A stretch of DNA of 18,827 nucleotides. It comes from CAXXOK01 sp035353615 (GTDB lineage Bacteria > Bacillota > Clostridia > Christensenellales > Aristaeellaceae). The translations under genes were made by a program, and so were the position numbers. Under the pieces are notes generated by a model. The model saw only the letters and a program-made list of their open reading frames with translations. It had not been told where the DNA came from and ran no database searches. The DNA is taken from assembly GCA_035353615.1 (NCBI GenBank), contig DAOPZY010000050.1, positions 1 to 18,827 of the forward strand, in the 5' to 3' direction. Positions 7,495 through 14,947 of this stretch are shown piece by piece (within the stretch, counting starts at the first letter, position 1; each line of letters opens with the position of its first letter).

Positions 7495-7650
7495 TGTGGA
7501 AATGGCTGAAAGGATGTGGAAAACAGGAGGATGCGATGTGGGAATTTCAGCCCAACGCAGGTTATCCATATCGAGTTATCCACAAAAATGCCCGAAAACG
7601 AGCGCGCACAAGCAATAATACGTGGGAAACCATGTGGAAACTGTGGAAAG
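7495..7650. promoter_or_regulatory. cluster of DnaA-box-like 9-mers
   Basis: One perfect DnaA box, TTATCCACA (7576-7584), and a one-mismatch box, TTATCCATA (7562-7570), lie on the + strand. The opposite orientation (consensus TGTGGATAA) has TGTGGAAAT (7495-7503), TGTGGAAAA (7515-7523, one mismatch), TGTGGGAAT (7537-7545, weak), TGTGGAAAC (7633-7641) and TGTGGAAAG (7642-7650). The left three are 20-22 bp apart, about two helical turns, and the last two abut. Small hairpins (TGGGTA/TACCCA at 7677-7694 and GCCGGG/CCCGGC at 7705-7720) follow. There is no dnaA, dnaN or rpmH here, so a DnaA-binding accessory site is likelier than oriC. Confidence 0.45.
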
Positions 7651-7777
7651 CTTCTGGGATCAGCCTTGCGTGTGCGTGGGTATAAAGCTACCCATGCTGT
7701 TTGGGCCGGGGAAGCCCGGCGCGGGACTCAGTTGCACGCCTCCGGTGGGATAACTTTGCAAAATCAGAACCGCACGC

Positions 7778-7806
7778 TTGAATCCATGGGCGGTTCATGC
7801 TATCAT
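7778..7806 (+). promoter_or_regulatory. promoter of mrnC operon
   Basis: TTGAAT (7778-7783), 17 bp, then TATCAT (7801-7806) with an upstream TG giving an extended -10 (TGCTATCAT). It lies 34 bp before the mrnC start and probably drives mrnC through at least rae1. Confidence 0.7.
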
Positions 7807-7840
7807 GAAGATTGGATAAACAGCGAAAGGCGGCTGATGT

Positions 7841-8296
7841 ATGCAAGGGCAGGGCATTCCCAACACGCCGATGGGGGCCAAGGAGGCGGAACTGAAAAAC
7901 CCGCTGGCGCTTGCCTTTATCGGGGATACGGTGTGGGATTTGCTTGTTCGCCAGCGGCTGCTGGCCACAGCGGCCCGCGTGAACGCGCTGCACCGTAAAG
8001 CGACCTCCATGGTAAACGCCGGGGCGCAGGCGCAGGCCTTAACCCGTGTGGAACCTCTCCTGACCGAAGCGGAACGCGACATTGTGCGCCGGGGCGCGAA
8101 TGCCCATTGCAACCACGTCGCCCCCAAAAATCAGGACCCGGTCGATTATCGCCACGCGACCGGCTTGGAAGCGCTCATTGGCTGGCTGTATCTCTCCGGT
8201 CAGCACACGCGTGTGCGCGAGCTGTTTGAAACGGCGCACCCGTCCGAAAAAGCCGCCCACTCAGCGGCCCCGGGCGAGGCGGATCAGGCCGGATGA
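7841..8296 (+). CDS. mrnC: Mini-ribonuclease III
   Basis: Homodimeric RNase III-like enzyme lacking a dsRNA-binding domain; in Bacillus it matures 23S rRNA ends. The 151-residue length fits the family (about 130-150). The RNase III motif NPLALAFIGDTVWDLLVR (20-37) carries catalytic Asp29, and YRHATGLEALIGWLYL (103-118) carries catalytic Glu110. The last 20 residues are low-complexity and probably disordered. The start at ATG 7841 has GAAAGG 10 nt upstream; ATG at 7871 (residue 11) is a possible alternative. The neighbours rlmB, rae1 and sigH match the Bacillus order, where mrnC also precedes rlmB. Confidence 0.93.
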   Translation: MQGQGIPNTPMGAKEAELKNPLALAFIGDTVWDLLVRQRLLATAARVNALHRKATSMVNAGAQAQALTRVEPLLTEAERDIVRRGANAHCNHVAPKNQDPVDYRHATGLEALIGWLYLSGQHTRVRELFETAHPSEKAAHSAAPGEADQAG

Positions 8297-8387
8297 CCTG
8301 AGCCGCAACCCATGCCACGGTAACGGATCGCCGAGGCCGGCTGACGCTCCATCCAAAACAATGCCAAATCCCGTAAGGAGGTTGCCC

Positions 8388-9128
8388 ATGCCGGAAGCTC
8401 ACCAGCGCGTAGAACTCATCCGCCAAACGCCGGACGGGGAAGCCATCATCGCGCTTGCCGCGAAGCTCTGCTATGCGGGCGGCGATCTGCAATCCCTGCT
8501 GGATAAAATCGCGGCCAACGATCAGCGTGATTTTCTGCGCAAGGTGCGTGAAATGGGTCACGAAAGCGTGCAGGAGCACGTATCCTTCACTTTTCTGGTG
8601 GAAGGGGTCAGCCGGGCGCTTTTGGCGCAGCTGACGCGCCACCGGATCGCCAGCTTCAGCGTGCAAAGCCAGCGTTACGTAAGCTATCACAAAGGCTTTG
8701 GCTATGTGGTGCCCCCTTCCGTGCGCGCGCTTGGGCCGGATGCGGAGGCGGAATACGCGGCGCAGATGGCGCAAATGCAAACATGGTACGAGGGCTGGCA
8801 ACAAAAACTGGGCGCCAATGAAGATGCGCGCTTTGTGTTGCCCAACGCCTGTGAAACCCGCCTGTTGATGACCATGAACGCGCGGGAACTGAGGCATTTT
8901 TTCGCGTTGAGAATGTGTGAGCGCGCGCAATGGGAAATTCGCTCGCTTGCCAACCGGATGTTTGAATTGTGTTACGAACAGGCTCCCGAGCTGTTCGAGG
9001 ATGCGGGCGCGGCCTGTTTGCGCGGGCCTTGCCCCGAAGGCGAAAAGTCCTGCGGCAGGGCGGCGGAAATCCGCGCGCGCCGCAAGGCCTATCTTGCACA
9101 AAAGACGGCCGACGCGCCCAAGCTGTAA
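8388..9128 (+). CDS. thyX: flavin-dependent thymidylate synthase
   Basis: Makes dTMP from dUMP using methylene-THF and FAD/NADPH, replacing ThyA. The 246-residue protein has the ThyX signature RHR-x7-S as RHRIASFSVQSQRY (84-97), GHESVQEHVSFTF (57-69), and the C-terminal helix region ELRHFFALRMCERAQWEIR (167-185). The C-terminus carries Cys210, Cys215 and Cys222 in CLRGPCPEGEKSCGR; the function of these cysteines is not known to me. The frame is open much further upstream, through the mrnC region, but AAGGAGG 6 nt before ATG 8388 and the family N-terminus fix the start. It lies between mrnC and rlmB, 91 bp after mrnC, where Bacillus has no such gene. Confidence 0.95.
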   Translation: MPEAHQRVELIRQTPDGEAIIALAAKLCYAGGDLQSLLDKIAANDQRDFLRKVREMGHESVQEHVSFTFLVEGVSRALLAQLTRHRIASFSVQSQRYVSYHKGFGYVVPPSVRALGPDAEAEYAAQMAQMQTWYEGWQQKLGANEDARFVLPNACETRLLMTMNARELRHFFALRMCERAQWEIRSLANRMFELCYEQAPELFEDAGAACLRGPCPEGEKSCGRAAEIRARRKAYLAQKTADAPKL

Positions 9129-9251
9129 ACGCTTCGCGCTTGCCCGGCCCCCAACCCCTGTGGACTGAACCCCAGCAATGTTTACGGTTCGCCCCAGCCC
9201 GCGCGAACGTCGGGGGCCCTTCGGCGGCGAACAATAGAAAGGAATCACCAT

Positions 9252-10663
9252 ATGCCATATTATCAGGATTATTCCAACCAAAAAAACCGCGGCGAAAAAC
9301 GCCAGGACGCGGAGAAACGCGGCGGTTTTGCCGACGAAGGAACTCAGTACCGGGGCGAACGCCCGAGCCATGGCCGTCCGCAGGGCGGCAATTTCGGCAA
9401 CCGTCCGCCGCGCGAAGGCGGCAACTTTGGCGCACGTCCGCCGCGCGAAGGCGGCAANNNNNNNNNNNNNNNNNNNNNNNNNNNNNNNNNNNNNNNNNNN
9501 NNNNNNNNNNNNNNNNNNNNNNNNNNNNNNNNNNNNNNNNNNNNNNNNNNNNNNNNNCGCCGCGTGAAGGCGGCAACTTTGGCGCACGTCCGCCGCGCGA
9601 AGGCGGCAACTTTGGCAACCGTCCCCCACGTGAAGGCGGCAACTTCGGCAACCGTCCCCCGCGTGAAGGCGGCAACTTCGGCGCACGTCCGCCGCGCGAA
9701 GGTGGCAACTTCGGCAACCGGCCCCCGCGTGAAGATGGCGGTTTCCGCTTTATGAACAGTGACCAGCAGCCATACCGCAGCCGCGGCAGCGAAGCGGCGC
9801 CCCGCCCGTATGACGAGCAGCGTCGGGAACGCCGCGAAGGCCCCGCGCCGCGCGACTACCGCTCCTTCCAATATGAAGCGCCGGAACGCTCACCCCGCCC
9901 CACGTATGACGCGCCGGAAATGGCCGAGGAGGAGCTTGTGCCCAACGAAAACCTCCTGAGCGGCCGTAACCCCATCCGCGAGGCCCTCAAGAGCGGGCGT
10001 GACATTGAAAAGCTTCTGGTGGCGCGCGGCGATCTGAGCGGATCGGCCCGCGAAATCATCGCCATGGCCAAGGAGAAGCGCGTACCCGTGCAGGAAGTGG
10101 ACCGTGCCCGGCTGGACGCGATTACCCAGAACCATCAGGGCATGCTGGCTTTTGCCTCGGCCTACCAGTACCATACGGTGGAGGATATGCTGGCTTTGGC
10201 CAAGGAACGGGGCGAGGCGCCCTTCCTGGTGATTTTGGACGGCATTACCGACCCGCATAACCTGGGCGCGATCATCCGCACGGCGGAATGCGTGGGCGCG
10301 CATGGCGTGATTGTGCAGGAACGCCGCGCGGTCGGGCTGACCCCCGCGGCTGTGAAAGCCAGCGCCGGCGCGGTGGAGCACATCATGGTGGCGCGCGTGA
10401 TCAACCTCGTTTCCACCATTGAAACCCTCAAACAGCAAAACATCTGGATCTATGCTGCCGATATGCAGGGCGAGGATTACGCGACGGTCGATTTCAAGGG
10501 CGGCGCGGCCATCGTGATCGGCGCGGAGGGCGAAGGCGTAAGCCGGCTGGTGCTGGAGAACAGCGACAAGCGGGTGGCGTTGCCGGTTCGCGGCAAGCTG
10601 GACAGTCTGAACGCATCGGTAGCGGCTGGCGTGCTGCTGTACGCGGTGCTGCGCGGACGCTGA
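9252..10663 (+). CDS. rlmB: RlmB-type 23S rRNA 2'-O-methyltransferase with repetitive N-terminal extension; interrupted by assembly gap
   Basis: The SpoU/TrmH methyltransferase domain (from about 9950) uses AdoMet to methylate a ribose 2'-OH, in RlmB at G2251 of 23S rRNA. It has the RlmB substrate-binding start LLSGRNPIREALKSG and the three knot motifs: motif 1 DGITDPHNLGAIIRTAE, motif 2 IVIGAEGEGVSRLV and motif 3 RGKLDSLNASVAAGVLLYA. Before it lies a disordered extension of at least 230 codons, rich in Arg, Gly, Pro, Asn and Phe, with 11-residue tandem repeats (N/A-RPPREGGNFG). The start ATG 9252 has AAAGGA 8 nt upstream. The frame before the N run (phase of 9252) differs from the frame after it (phase of 9560), because 100 Ns is a placeholder length, so this is probably not a real frameshift. 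It precedes rae1 by 3 bp. Confidence 0.88.
9399..9735 (+). repeat. 33-bp in-frame tandem repeats in rlmB
   Basis: Units of 33 bp encode NRPPREGGNFG or ARPPREGGNFG. Before the gap, units start at 9399 and 9432; after it, a partial unit is followed by units starting at 9584, 9617, 9650, 9683 and 9716 (the last decays to PPREDGG). A shortened relative (RPQGGNFG) precedes at 9375. At least seven copies are visible, and the true number is hidden by the gap. Confidence 0.92.
9458..9557. other. assembly gap of 100 Ns
   Basis: Exactly 100 Ns, the usual placeholder for a gap of unknown size, lie inside the tandem repeats where short reads would collapse. If the 33-bp period is unbroken, the missing length must be 14 + 33k bases (14, 47, 80, 113 and so on), which also restores the frame. 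Confidence 0.95.
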
Positions 10664-10666
10664 GCC

Positions 10667-11176
10667 GTGAAACCGATCCTGTATGTGGATGGCTACAACG
10701 TCATCGGAGCCTGGCCGGAAGCGGAGCGGGAGCAATGGCCTCTGGACGAGTCCAGGGATCGGCTGACACACCTGCTGGAGGATTACGCGGGGTATTCGGG
10801 GCAGGAAGTGGTGCTCGTGTTCGACGGGCACCACAGCGACCGCCCTACCGCCACTGTGGAAAGCCTGTCAACGCTCACTGTGATCTATACCCGGCACGGC
10901 CAAACGGCGGATCAGTATATCGAATATGCCTGCGGCCGCCTTCCGGTGTACCGTGAAGCGCGCGTGGCAACCAGCGACCATTTGGAACAAACCATGATCC
11001 TGGGTCGCGGCGCCACGCGCCTCTCCTCACGGGAACTGTGGCGGGAACTGTCCCAGACCCGAAGCCATGGCAGCGCCAAGCATAAGGCGGCCCCGCAGGA
11101 AACCCGCGCCTCGCTGTTCAGCTCGCTGAGCGAGGAGCAACGCGAGCGGCTGGAACGCATCCGGCGGCAAAAATAG
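10667..11176 (+). CDS. rae1: NYN-domain endoribonuclease, Rae1/YacP family
   Basis: The family's Bacillus member Rae1 (YacP) is a ribosome-associated endoribonuclease that cuts mRNA in the A site. The 169 residues fit the family. The PIN-like/NYN acidic residues appear in LYVDGYNVIGAW (Asp8), VLVFDGH (Asp53), QTADQYIEY (Asp82) and VATSDHLEQ (Asp104). The C-terminus is basic and helical (EEQRERLERIRRQK). The start is a GTG, 3 bp after the rlmB stop codon and without a clear Shine-Dalgarno, which suggests translational coupling to rlmB. Position between rlmB and sigH matches Bacillus exactly. Confidence 0.9.
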   Translation: MKPILYVDGYNVIGAWPEAEREQWPLDESRDRLTHLLEDYAGYSGQEVVLVFDGHHSDRPTATVESLSTLTVIYTRHGQTADQYIEYACGRLPVYREARVATSDHLEQTMILGRGATRLSSRELWRELSQTRSHGSAKHKAAPQETRASLFSSLSEEQRERLERIRRQK

Positions 11177-11216
11177 CCGGCAATCAAATCATCAACTAAG
11201 AGGCGGGAACAAATCC

Positions 11217-12041
11217 ATGACAACCCAACCTGACCGTGAGCGTAAAACGGATCCAGAATATACGGACGAGCATGATCCGATCCTGAACGCCGCCGAGAAC
11301 ATGGCGCAGTTTTTCCGCGCTCAGGAGGAGGATGGGTACGAGGACGCGTCCGCCGAGGAACCTGAGGATGACGCCCAGCCGGTGGACGATCCCTCCTGGG
11401 AAGCCTCGCTGCGCACCCGTTACGGGGAGAAAACCGATGAGGAAATCGTCGCGTTTGCGCAGGGCGGCGACAGCGTAGCGCTGGAATATCTGCTGGGCAA
11501 GTACAAGAACTTTGTACGCTCCAAAGCTCGCAGCTACTTCTTAATTGGCGCGGATCACGAGGATATTGTTCAGGAGGGCATGATCGGGCTGTTTAAGGCC
11601 ATTCGCGATTATCAGGCGGAACGGCTTTCCAGCTTCCGCGCCTTTGCGGAACTGTGCATCACGCGCCAGATCATCACCGCGATCAAGACCGCTACGCGCC
11701 AGAAGCATGTTCCCCTCAACAGCTATGTAAGCCTGAACAAGCCGATTTACGACGAAGAAAGCGACCGTACCCTGATGGACGTGATTGTGGAAGGTCACGC
11801 CCAAAACCCGGAGGAGCTGATTATTGGCCGCGAGGATATCGTCAGCATCCGCGACCGGGTGGACGAGGTGTTAAGCTCTCTGGAGCAGGAAGTGCTTACG
11901 GCGTATCTGGACGGCAAAAGCTATCAGGAAATTGCCGATAAGCTGGGCCGGCATGTGAAATCCATCGACAACGCGTTGCAGCGGGTGAAGCGCAAGCTGG
12001 AAAAGTTCATGGAAGAAGCAAAAGCCCACGACGACGATTGA
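11217..12041 (+). CDS. sigH: RNA polymerase sigma factor SigH with acidic N-terminal extension
   Basis: Stationary-phase/early sporulation sigma factor of Firmicutes. The 274 residues compare with about 210-220 in Bacillus. Region 2 begins near residue 73 (TDEEIVAFAQGGD) and includes the typical SigH stretch ARSYFLIGADHEDIVQEG (104-121), followed by RAFAELCITRQIITAIKTAT (141-160). Region 4 is at about 215-265, with helix-turn-helix SYQEIADKLGRHVKSIDNAL (235-254). Residues 1-70 form an extra acidic, probably disordered segment with no family counterpart that I recall. ATG 11217 follows AAGAGGCGGG. GC and codon use look like the neighbours. It is 40 bp after rae1, probably in the same transcript. 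Confidence 0.93.
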   Translation: MTTQPDRERKTDPEYTDEHDPILNAAENMAQFFRAQEEDGYEDASAEEPEDDAQPVDDPSWEASLRTRYGEKTDEEIVAFAQGGDSVALEYLLGKYKNFVRSKARSYFLIGADHEDIVQEGMIGLFKAIRDYQAERLSSFRAFAELCITRQIITAIKTATRQKHVPLNSYVSLNKPIYDEESDRTLMDVIVEGHAQNPEELIIGREDIVSIRDRVDEVLSSLEQEVLTAYLDGKSYQEIADKLGRHVKSIDNALQRVKRKLEKFMEEAKAHDDD

Positions 12042-12121
12042 TCGCGGGCTTGTGTCTATTTTAGGGCCATGGCGGAATGCCGTCGGTCAAACGTTTTTGG
12101 GGCTTGAAGGAGGTGCGCGCT

Positions 12122-13609
12122 TTGTCGGATCCGATTTTTGAGGTGGTTTCGCAGGGGGCGCGCTACTGGTTTCTGTTCCTGATGGCGCTGATTGTATGGA
12201 GAAGTTACCGCTGGCTGGCGCGCGACCGCCGTCAGCGCAGAAAACGCCTCAAGCTCTTGCCGGACGCGGGCTTTGTGGGCGAACTGGTCGTTGTGCGCGG
12301 CAATGCCGAGCTGCCGGACGGGTTTACTTTGCCGGTAAGCAACGAGGGTATTTTGGGTTGCCAGCGCGGCGATGACATTTTTGTGCCCGCCAAGGGCGTA
12401 TATCCCAAACACCTGTGGTACACCTTTGACGATGAGGATGGCCTGTGTGTGGAACCCTACGGCAGGCACACCGTCGAGGTGGACGGTAAAACCTATACCG
12501 GCCGGCGCAGGCGCGCTTTTTTAGTGCACGGCTCACGGCTGACCGTTGGCGAGGCGGAACTTCGGTTGCGCATGTTTGCCGGGTTTGAGGCGGCGGGCGC
12601 GAGCCGCGCGCTTACCGTGGATGAGGAAGCGGAGGCGTCCGCCGAGAATGCCGCGCAAACGGCCGACGGAGCCGAGCCGCCGTCCGATGCGGTTGCGTCC
12701 GGCTTGCAGCCTGCGCAGGGGGCAAACCCCGCGCAGCAACCTGGAATGATTGCCGTAACGCCGGAGCAATTGGCCGCGTTTCAGCAAATGCAGTGGATGC
12801 TCGCGTGGCAGGCGATGCAGGCGCAGGGCGCATCCCAACAGGGCGCGCAGGGTTCCGGCATGCCCGGCGTTGCCGTGCCCTTGGCAGGCGCGGCCCCGGC
12901 GGTGCTATCCACCGAACACGGCGACTTTGCGCCGCCGCCCAAGGTTGCGCCAAGCGGAGCGATTCTGGGCGGCACGGCGGCAGAGCTTGCCGGAGCCGCC
13001 AATCCGTCGGCGCAGGCTCCAAACGCGCCAAACGCGCCAAACGAAGCAAACCGCACCCGAAGGCATACCCGCGCCCTTCCGCTGCCGCCCATGGAGCGCA
13101 CGGAGGATGAACCGACGGCGGAACCGGACATGGGGGACGGCGTTTTGCCCCCGTTGCGCATGGGCGCGCCCACGGCGGACGCGCTTTGGAGCAGCGTCCG
13201 CGAGGATCGGTCGGCCAATGACCTGCGCGCCCATCCCGGCGGCGACCCCTATCCCGAGGGTGGAATGCCCATCGGGGGCCGCGCGACATTTGCCCCACGC
13301 GTCACTTTTTACCCCCCGGTACAAGATGATGAAGCCGCGCAGGCTGGCGACTCCCGGGAAGCGGTGTATGCCGACCCGGCTGAGACCGGAGAAAGCTGGC
13401 CCTATGCCGCCTATCCGCAAAGCGAGGCGCAGTTTGCCGACGGCGGCTACACCTATCCCGAGTATGTGGAGCCGAGCGCCGCGGACGAGCCTTACGAGTA
13501 TGCCGATGAGGACGAGGCTCCGCGCAGCCTGTACCTGGAGCCGGACGAGGCCGAGCAGGCGAAGCGCGTTCTGTGGGATCGGTACCTGAAAGGGGGCCGC
13601 CGCAGATGA
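12122..13609 (+). CDS. membrane-anchored FHA-like protein with long disordered tail
   Basis: 495 residues from the TTG at 12122. This start is preferred over ATG 12077 because AAGGAGG (12107-12113) lies 8 nt before the TTG and would be inside the longer version. A single transmembrane helix (about 13-32, ARYWFLFLMALIVWRSYRWL) is followed by a very basic stretch (RDRRQRRKRLK), so the bulk is cytoplasmic. An FHA-like beta fold spans about 53-155. A long Ala/Pro/Glu-rich, low-complexity tail (160-480) follows, then a charged C-terminus. FHA domains bind phosphothreonine, but the usual Gly-Arg and Ser positions are not evident here (LGCQRGDDIFVPAKGVYPKH). The stop overlaps the next start (ATGA), tying it to the SEDS/PBP pair, much as FHA genes neighbour rodA-pbpA in Actinobacteria. 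It may recruit or regulate that complex. Confidence 0.78.
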   Translation: MSDPIFEVVSQGARYWFLFLMALIVWRSYRWLARDRRQRRKRLKLLPDAGFVGELVVVRGNAELPDGFTLPVSNEGILGCQRGDDIFVPAKGVYPKHLWYTFDDEDGLCVEPYGRHTVEVDGKTYTGRRRRAFLVHGSRLTVGEAELRLRMFAGFEAAGASRALTVDEEAEASAENAAQTADGAEPPSDAVASGLQPAQGANPAQQPGMIAVTPEQLAAFQQMQWMLAWQAMQAQGASQQGAQGSGMPGVAVPLAGAAPAVLSTEHGDFAPPPKVAPSGAILGGTAAELAGAANPSAQAPNAPNAPNEANRTRRHTRALPLPPMERTEDEPTAEPDMGDGVLPPLRMGAPTADALWSSVREDRSANDLRAHPGGDPYPEGGMPIGGRATFAPRVTFYPPVQDDEAAQAGDSREAVYADPAETGESWPYAAYPQSEAQFADGGYTYPEYVEPSAADEPYEYADEDEAPRSLYLEPDEAEQAKRVLWDRYLKGGRRR

Positions 13610-14907
13610 GAAACAGCCGGGATCAACGCAGGCCGCCTTCGCGCCGCCACCCTGATCGTCGCCTTGTCGCCGCCATGATGCTGTTTTACTTCAGCGCGTT
13701 TTTGCTGATTGCTCTCAAGGGAGAGCTGCGCTGGCAGGGGTTCGCGCTGGCGGTGGCTGTGCCCGCGCTTATCTACATTGCCACGCTGTGGCTGCCGCGG
13801 TTTTTCCCGGCGGACAAGCTGCTGCTGGCCATTGCGAATTTTCTTTGCGCGTTGGGCGTTTTGGTGCTGTATTCCACCGATTTGGACGCGGGCACGTCGC
13901 GCGGGCTTCAACAGGCGATCTACTATTCGTTTGGCATTGTGGCCATGCTGATTTGCATTCTGCTGGTGCGCTATGTGCGGCATTGGAAATTCCTGATTCA
14001 AATTATCATGGTGGGCGCGGCGGGCTTGCTGGTGTTGCCGCTTGCGATTGGCACGGAGCAAAACGGCGCGACCAACTGGATCCATTTTGCGGGCACCAGC
14101 GTGCAGCCGAGCGAGCTGGTCAAAATCGCGCTGCTGCTGATTTTGAGCTATTACATGAGCCGCCGCCAGTTTTGGGTGTGGCTGCTGTTTGCGCTGTTCT
14201 GCCTGGGCGTATTGATGCTGCAAAAGGATTTGGGCACTGCGCTGATCTACTATGCCACTACGCTTTTCCTGTTTTACGCAAGCACGGGCAACCTGCCCCT
14301 GACCGGCGTGGGGCTGCTGGGCGGCGCGGGCGCGGCTGTGCTGGGCTATGAGATGTTCGCGCATGTGAAAAAGCGCGTTGCCGTGTGGCAAAACCCTTGG
14401 CTTTACTATGAAACCAGCGGCTATCAGATTGCGCAGATGCTCATGGCCATCGCCTCCGGCGGGCTGTTTGGCGTAGGGCTTGGTTTGGGCGCGCCGCGCG
14501 TGATCCCCGTGTATTTTACGGACTGTATTTTTGCGGTCATTTGCGAGCAGTTCGGGATTGTGTTTGGCATCCTGGTGCTGGTGATGTACGGTATCCTGAT
14601 TGTGCGGGGAACCTCCATCGCCACGAGCGCGCGCCACAGCTTCTACGCGCTGCTGGCCATGGGCGCTACGGTGATGCTGGGCATCCAGACGTTTGTCATC
14701 ATCGGCGGCGTGCTCAAGCTGATTCCGCTTACGGGCGTCACCATGCCGTTTGTGAGCTACGGCGGCACATCGCTGATCAGCTGCATGGGGCTGATCGGCC
14801 TTTTGCAGGGCGTGGCCAGCCTGAATCAGGATGATCTGGAATATGATTATGAAATCAGCCACAGCCTTGGCGAAGAATTGCGTTTGCCGCGCGCGGACAG
14901 GGACTAG
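13606..14907 (+). CDS. SEDS peptidoglycan glycosyltransferase (FtsW/RodA/SpoVE family)
   Basis: Polymerises lipid II into glycan strands at the membrane together with a transpeptidase PBP. 433 residues with about ten hydrophobic segments after a basic cytoplasmic start (RRPPSRRHPDRR). Family signatures are GATNWIHFAGTSVQPSELVK (154-173), QKDLGTALI (206-214), IASGGLFGVGLG (282-293), the TDCIFAVICEQFG stretch whose Asp306 corresponds to the essential Asp of RodA and FtsW, and PFVSYGGTSL (381-390). ATG 13606 overlaps the FHA stop by 4 bp (ATGA), with AAAGGGGG 9 nt upstream. Whether it acts in elongation, division or sporulation cannot be told from sequence. The linked single-domain PBP resembles the actinobacterial rodA-pbpA arrangement. 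Confidence 0.94.
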   Translation: MRNSRDQRRPPSRRHPDRRLVAAMMLFYFSAFLLIALKGELRWQGFALAVAVPALIYIATLWLPRFFPADKLLLAIANFLCALGVLVLYSTDLDAGTSRGLQQAIYYSFGIVAMLICILLVRYVRHWKFLIQIIMVGAAGLLVLPLAIGTEQNGATNWIHFAGTSVQPSELVKIALLLILSYYMSRRQFWVWLLFALFCLGVLMLQKDLGTALIYYATTLFLFYASTGNLPLTGVGLLGGAGAAVLGYEMFAHVKKRVAVWQNPWLYYETSGYQIAQMLMAIASGGLFGVGLGLGAPRVIPVYFTDCIFAVICEQFGIVFGILVLVMYGILIVRGTSIATSARHSFYALLAMGATVMLGIQTFVIIGGVLKLIPLTGVTMPFVSYGGTSLISCMGLIGLLQGVASLNQDDLEYDYEISHSLGEELRLPRADRD

Positions 14908-14947
14908 CCGGTTGCCGGATCGCCAACGCCGAAGGGAGGCCGCTTGA

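Noticed and set aside
8297..8387. Folate-type riboswitch before thyX
   Set aside because: I could not find the conserved core or pairing of a known THF riboswitch in these 91 bases.
8175..9686. Long antisense open frame across thyX and the start of rlmB
   Set aside because: Runs through the N gap and is a by-product of the codon bias and repeats of the sense genes; no recognisable protein.
9252..10663. rlmB as a frameshifted pseudogene
   Set aside because: The frame change falls exactly at a 100-N placeholder inside a 33-bp repeat, so it is an assembly artefact; the catalytic motifs are intact.
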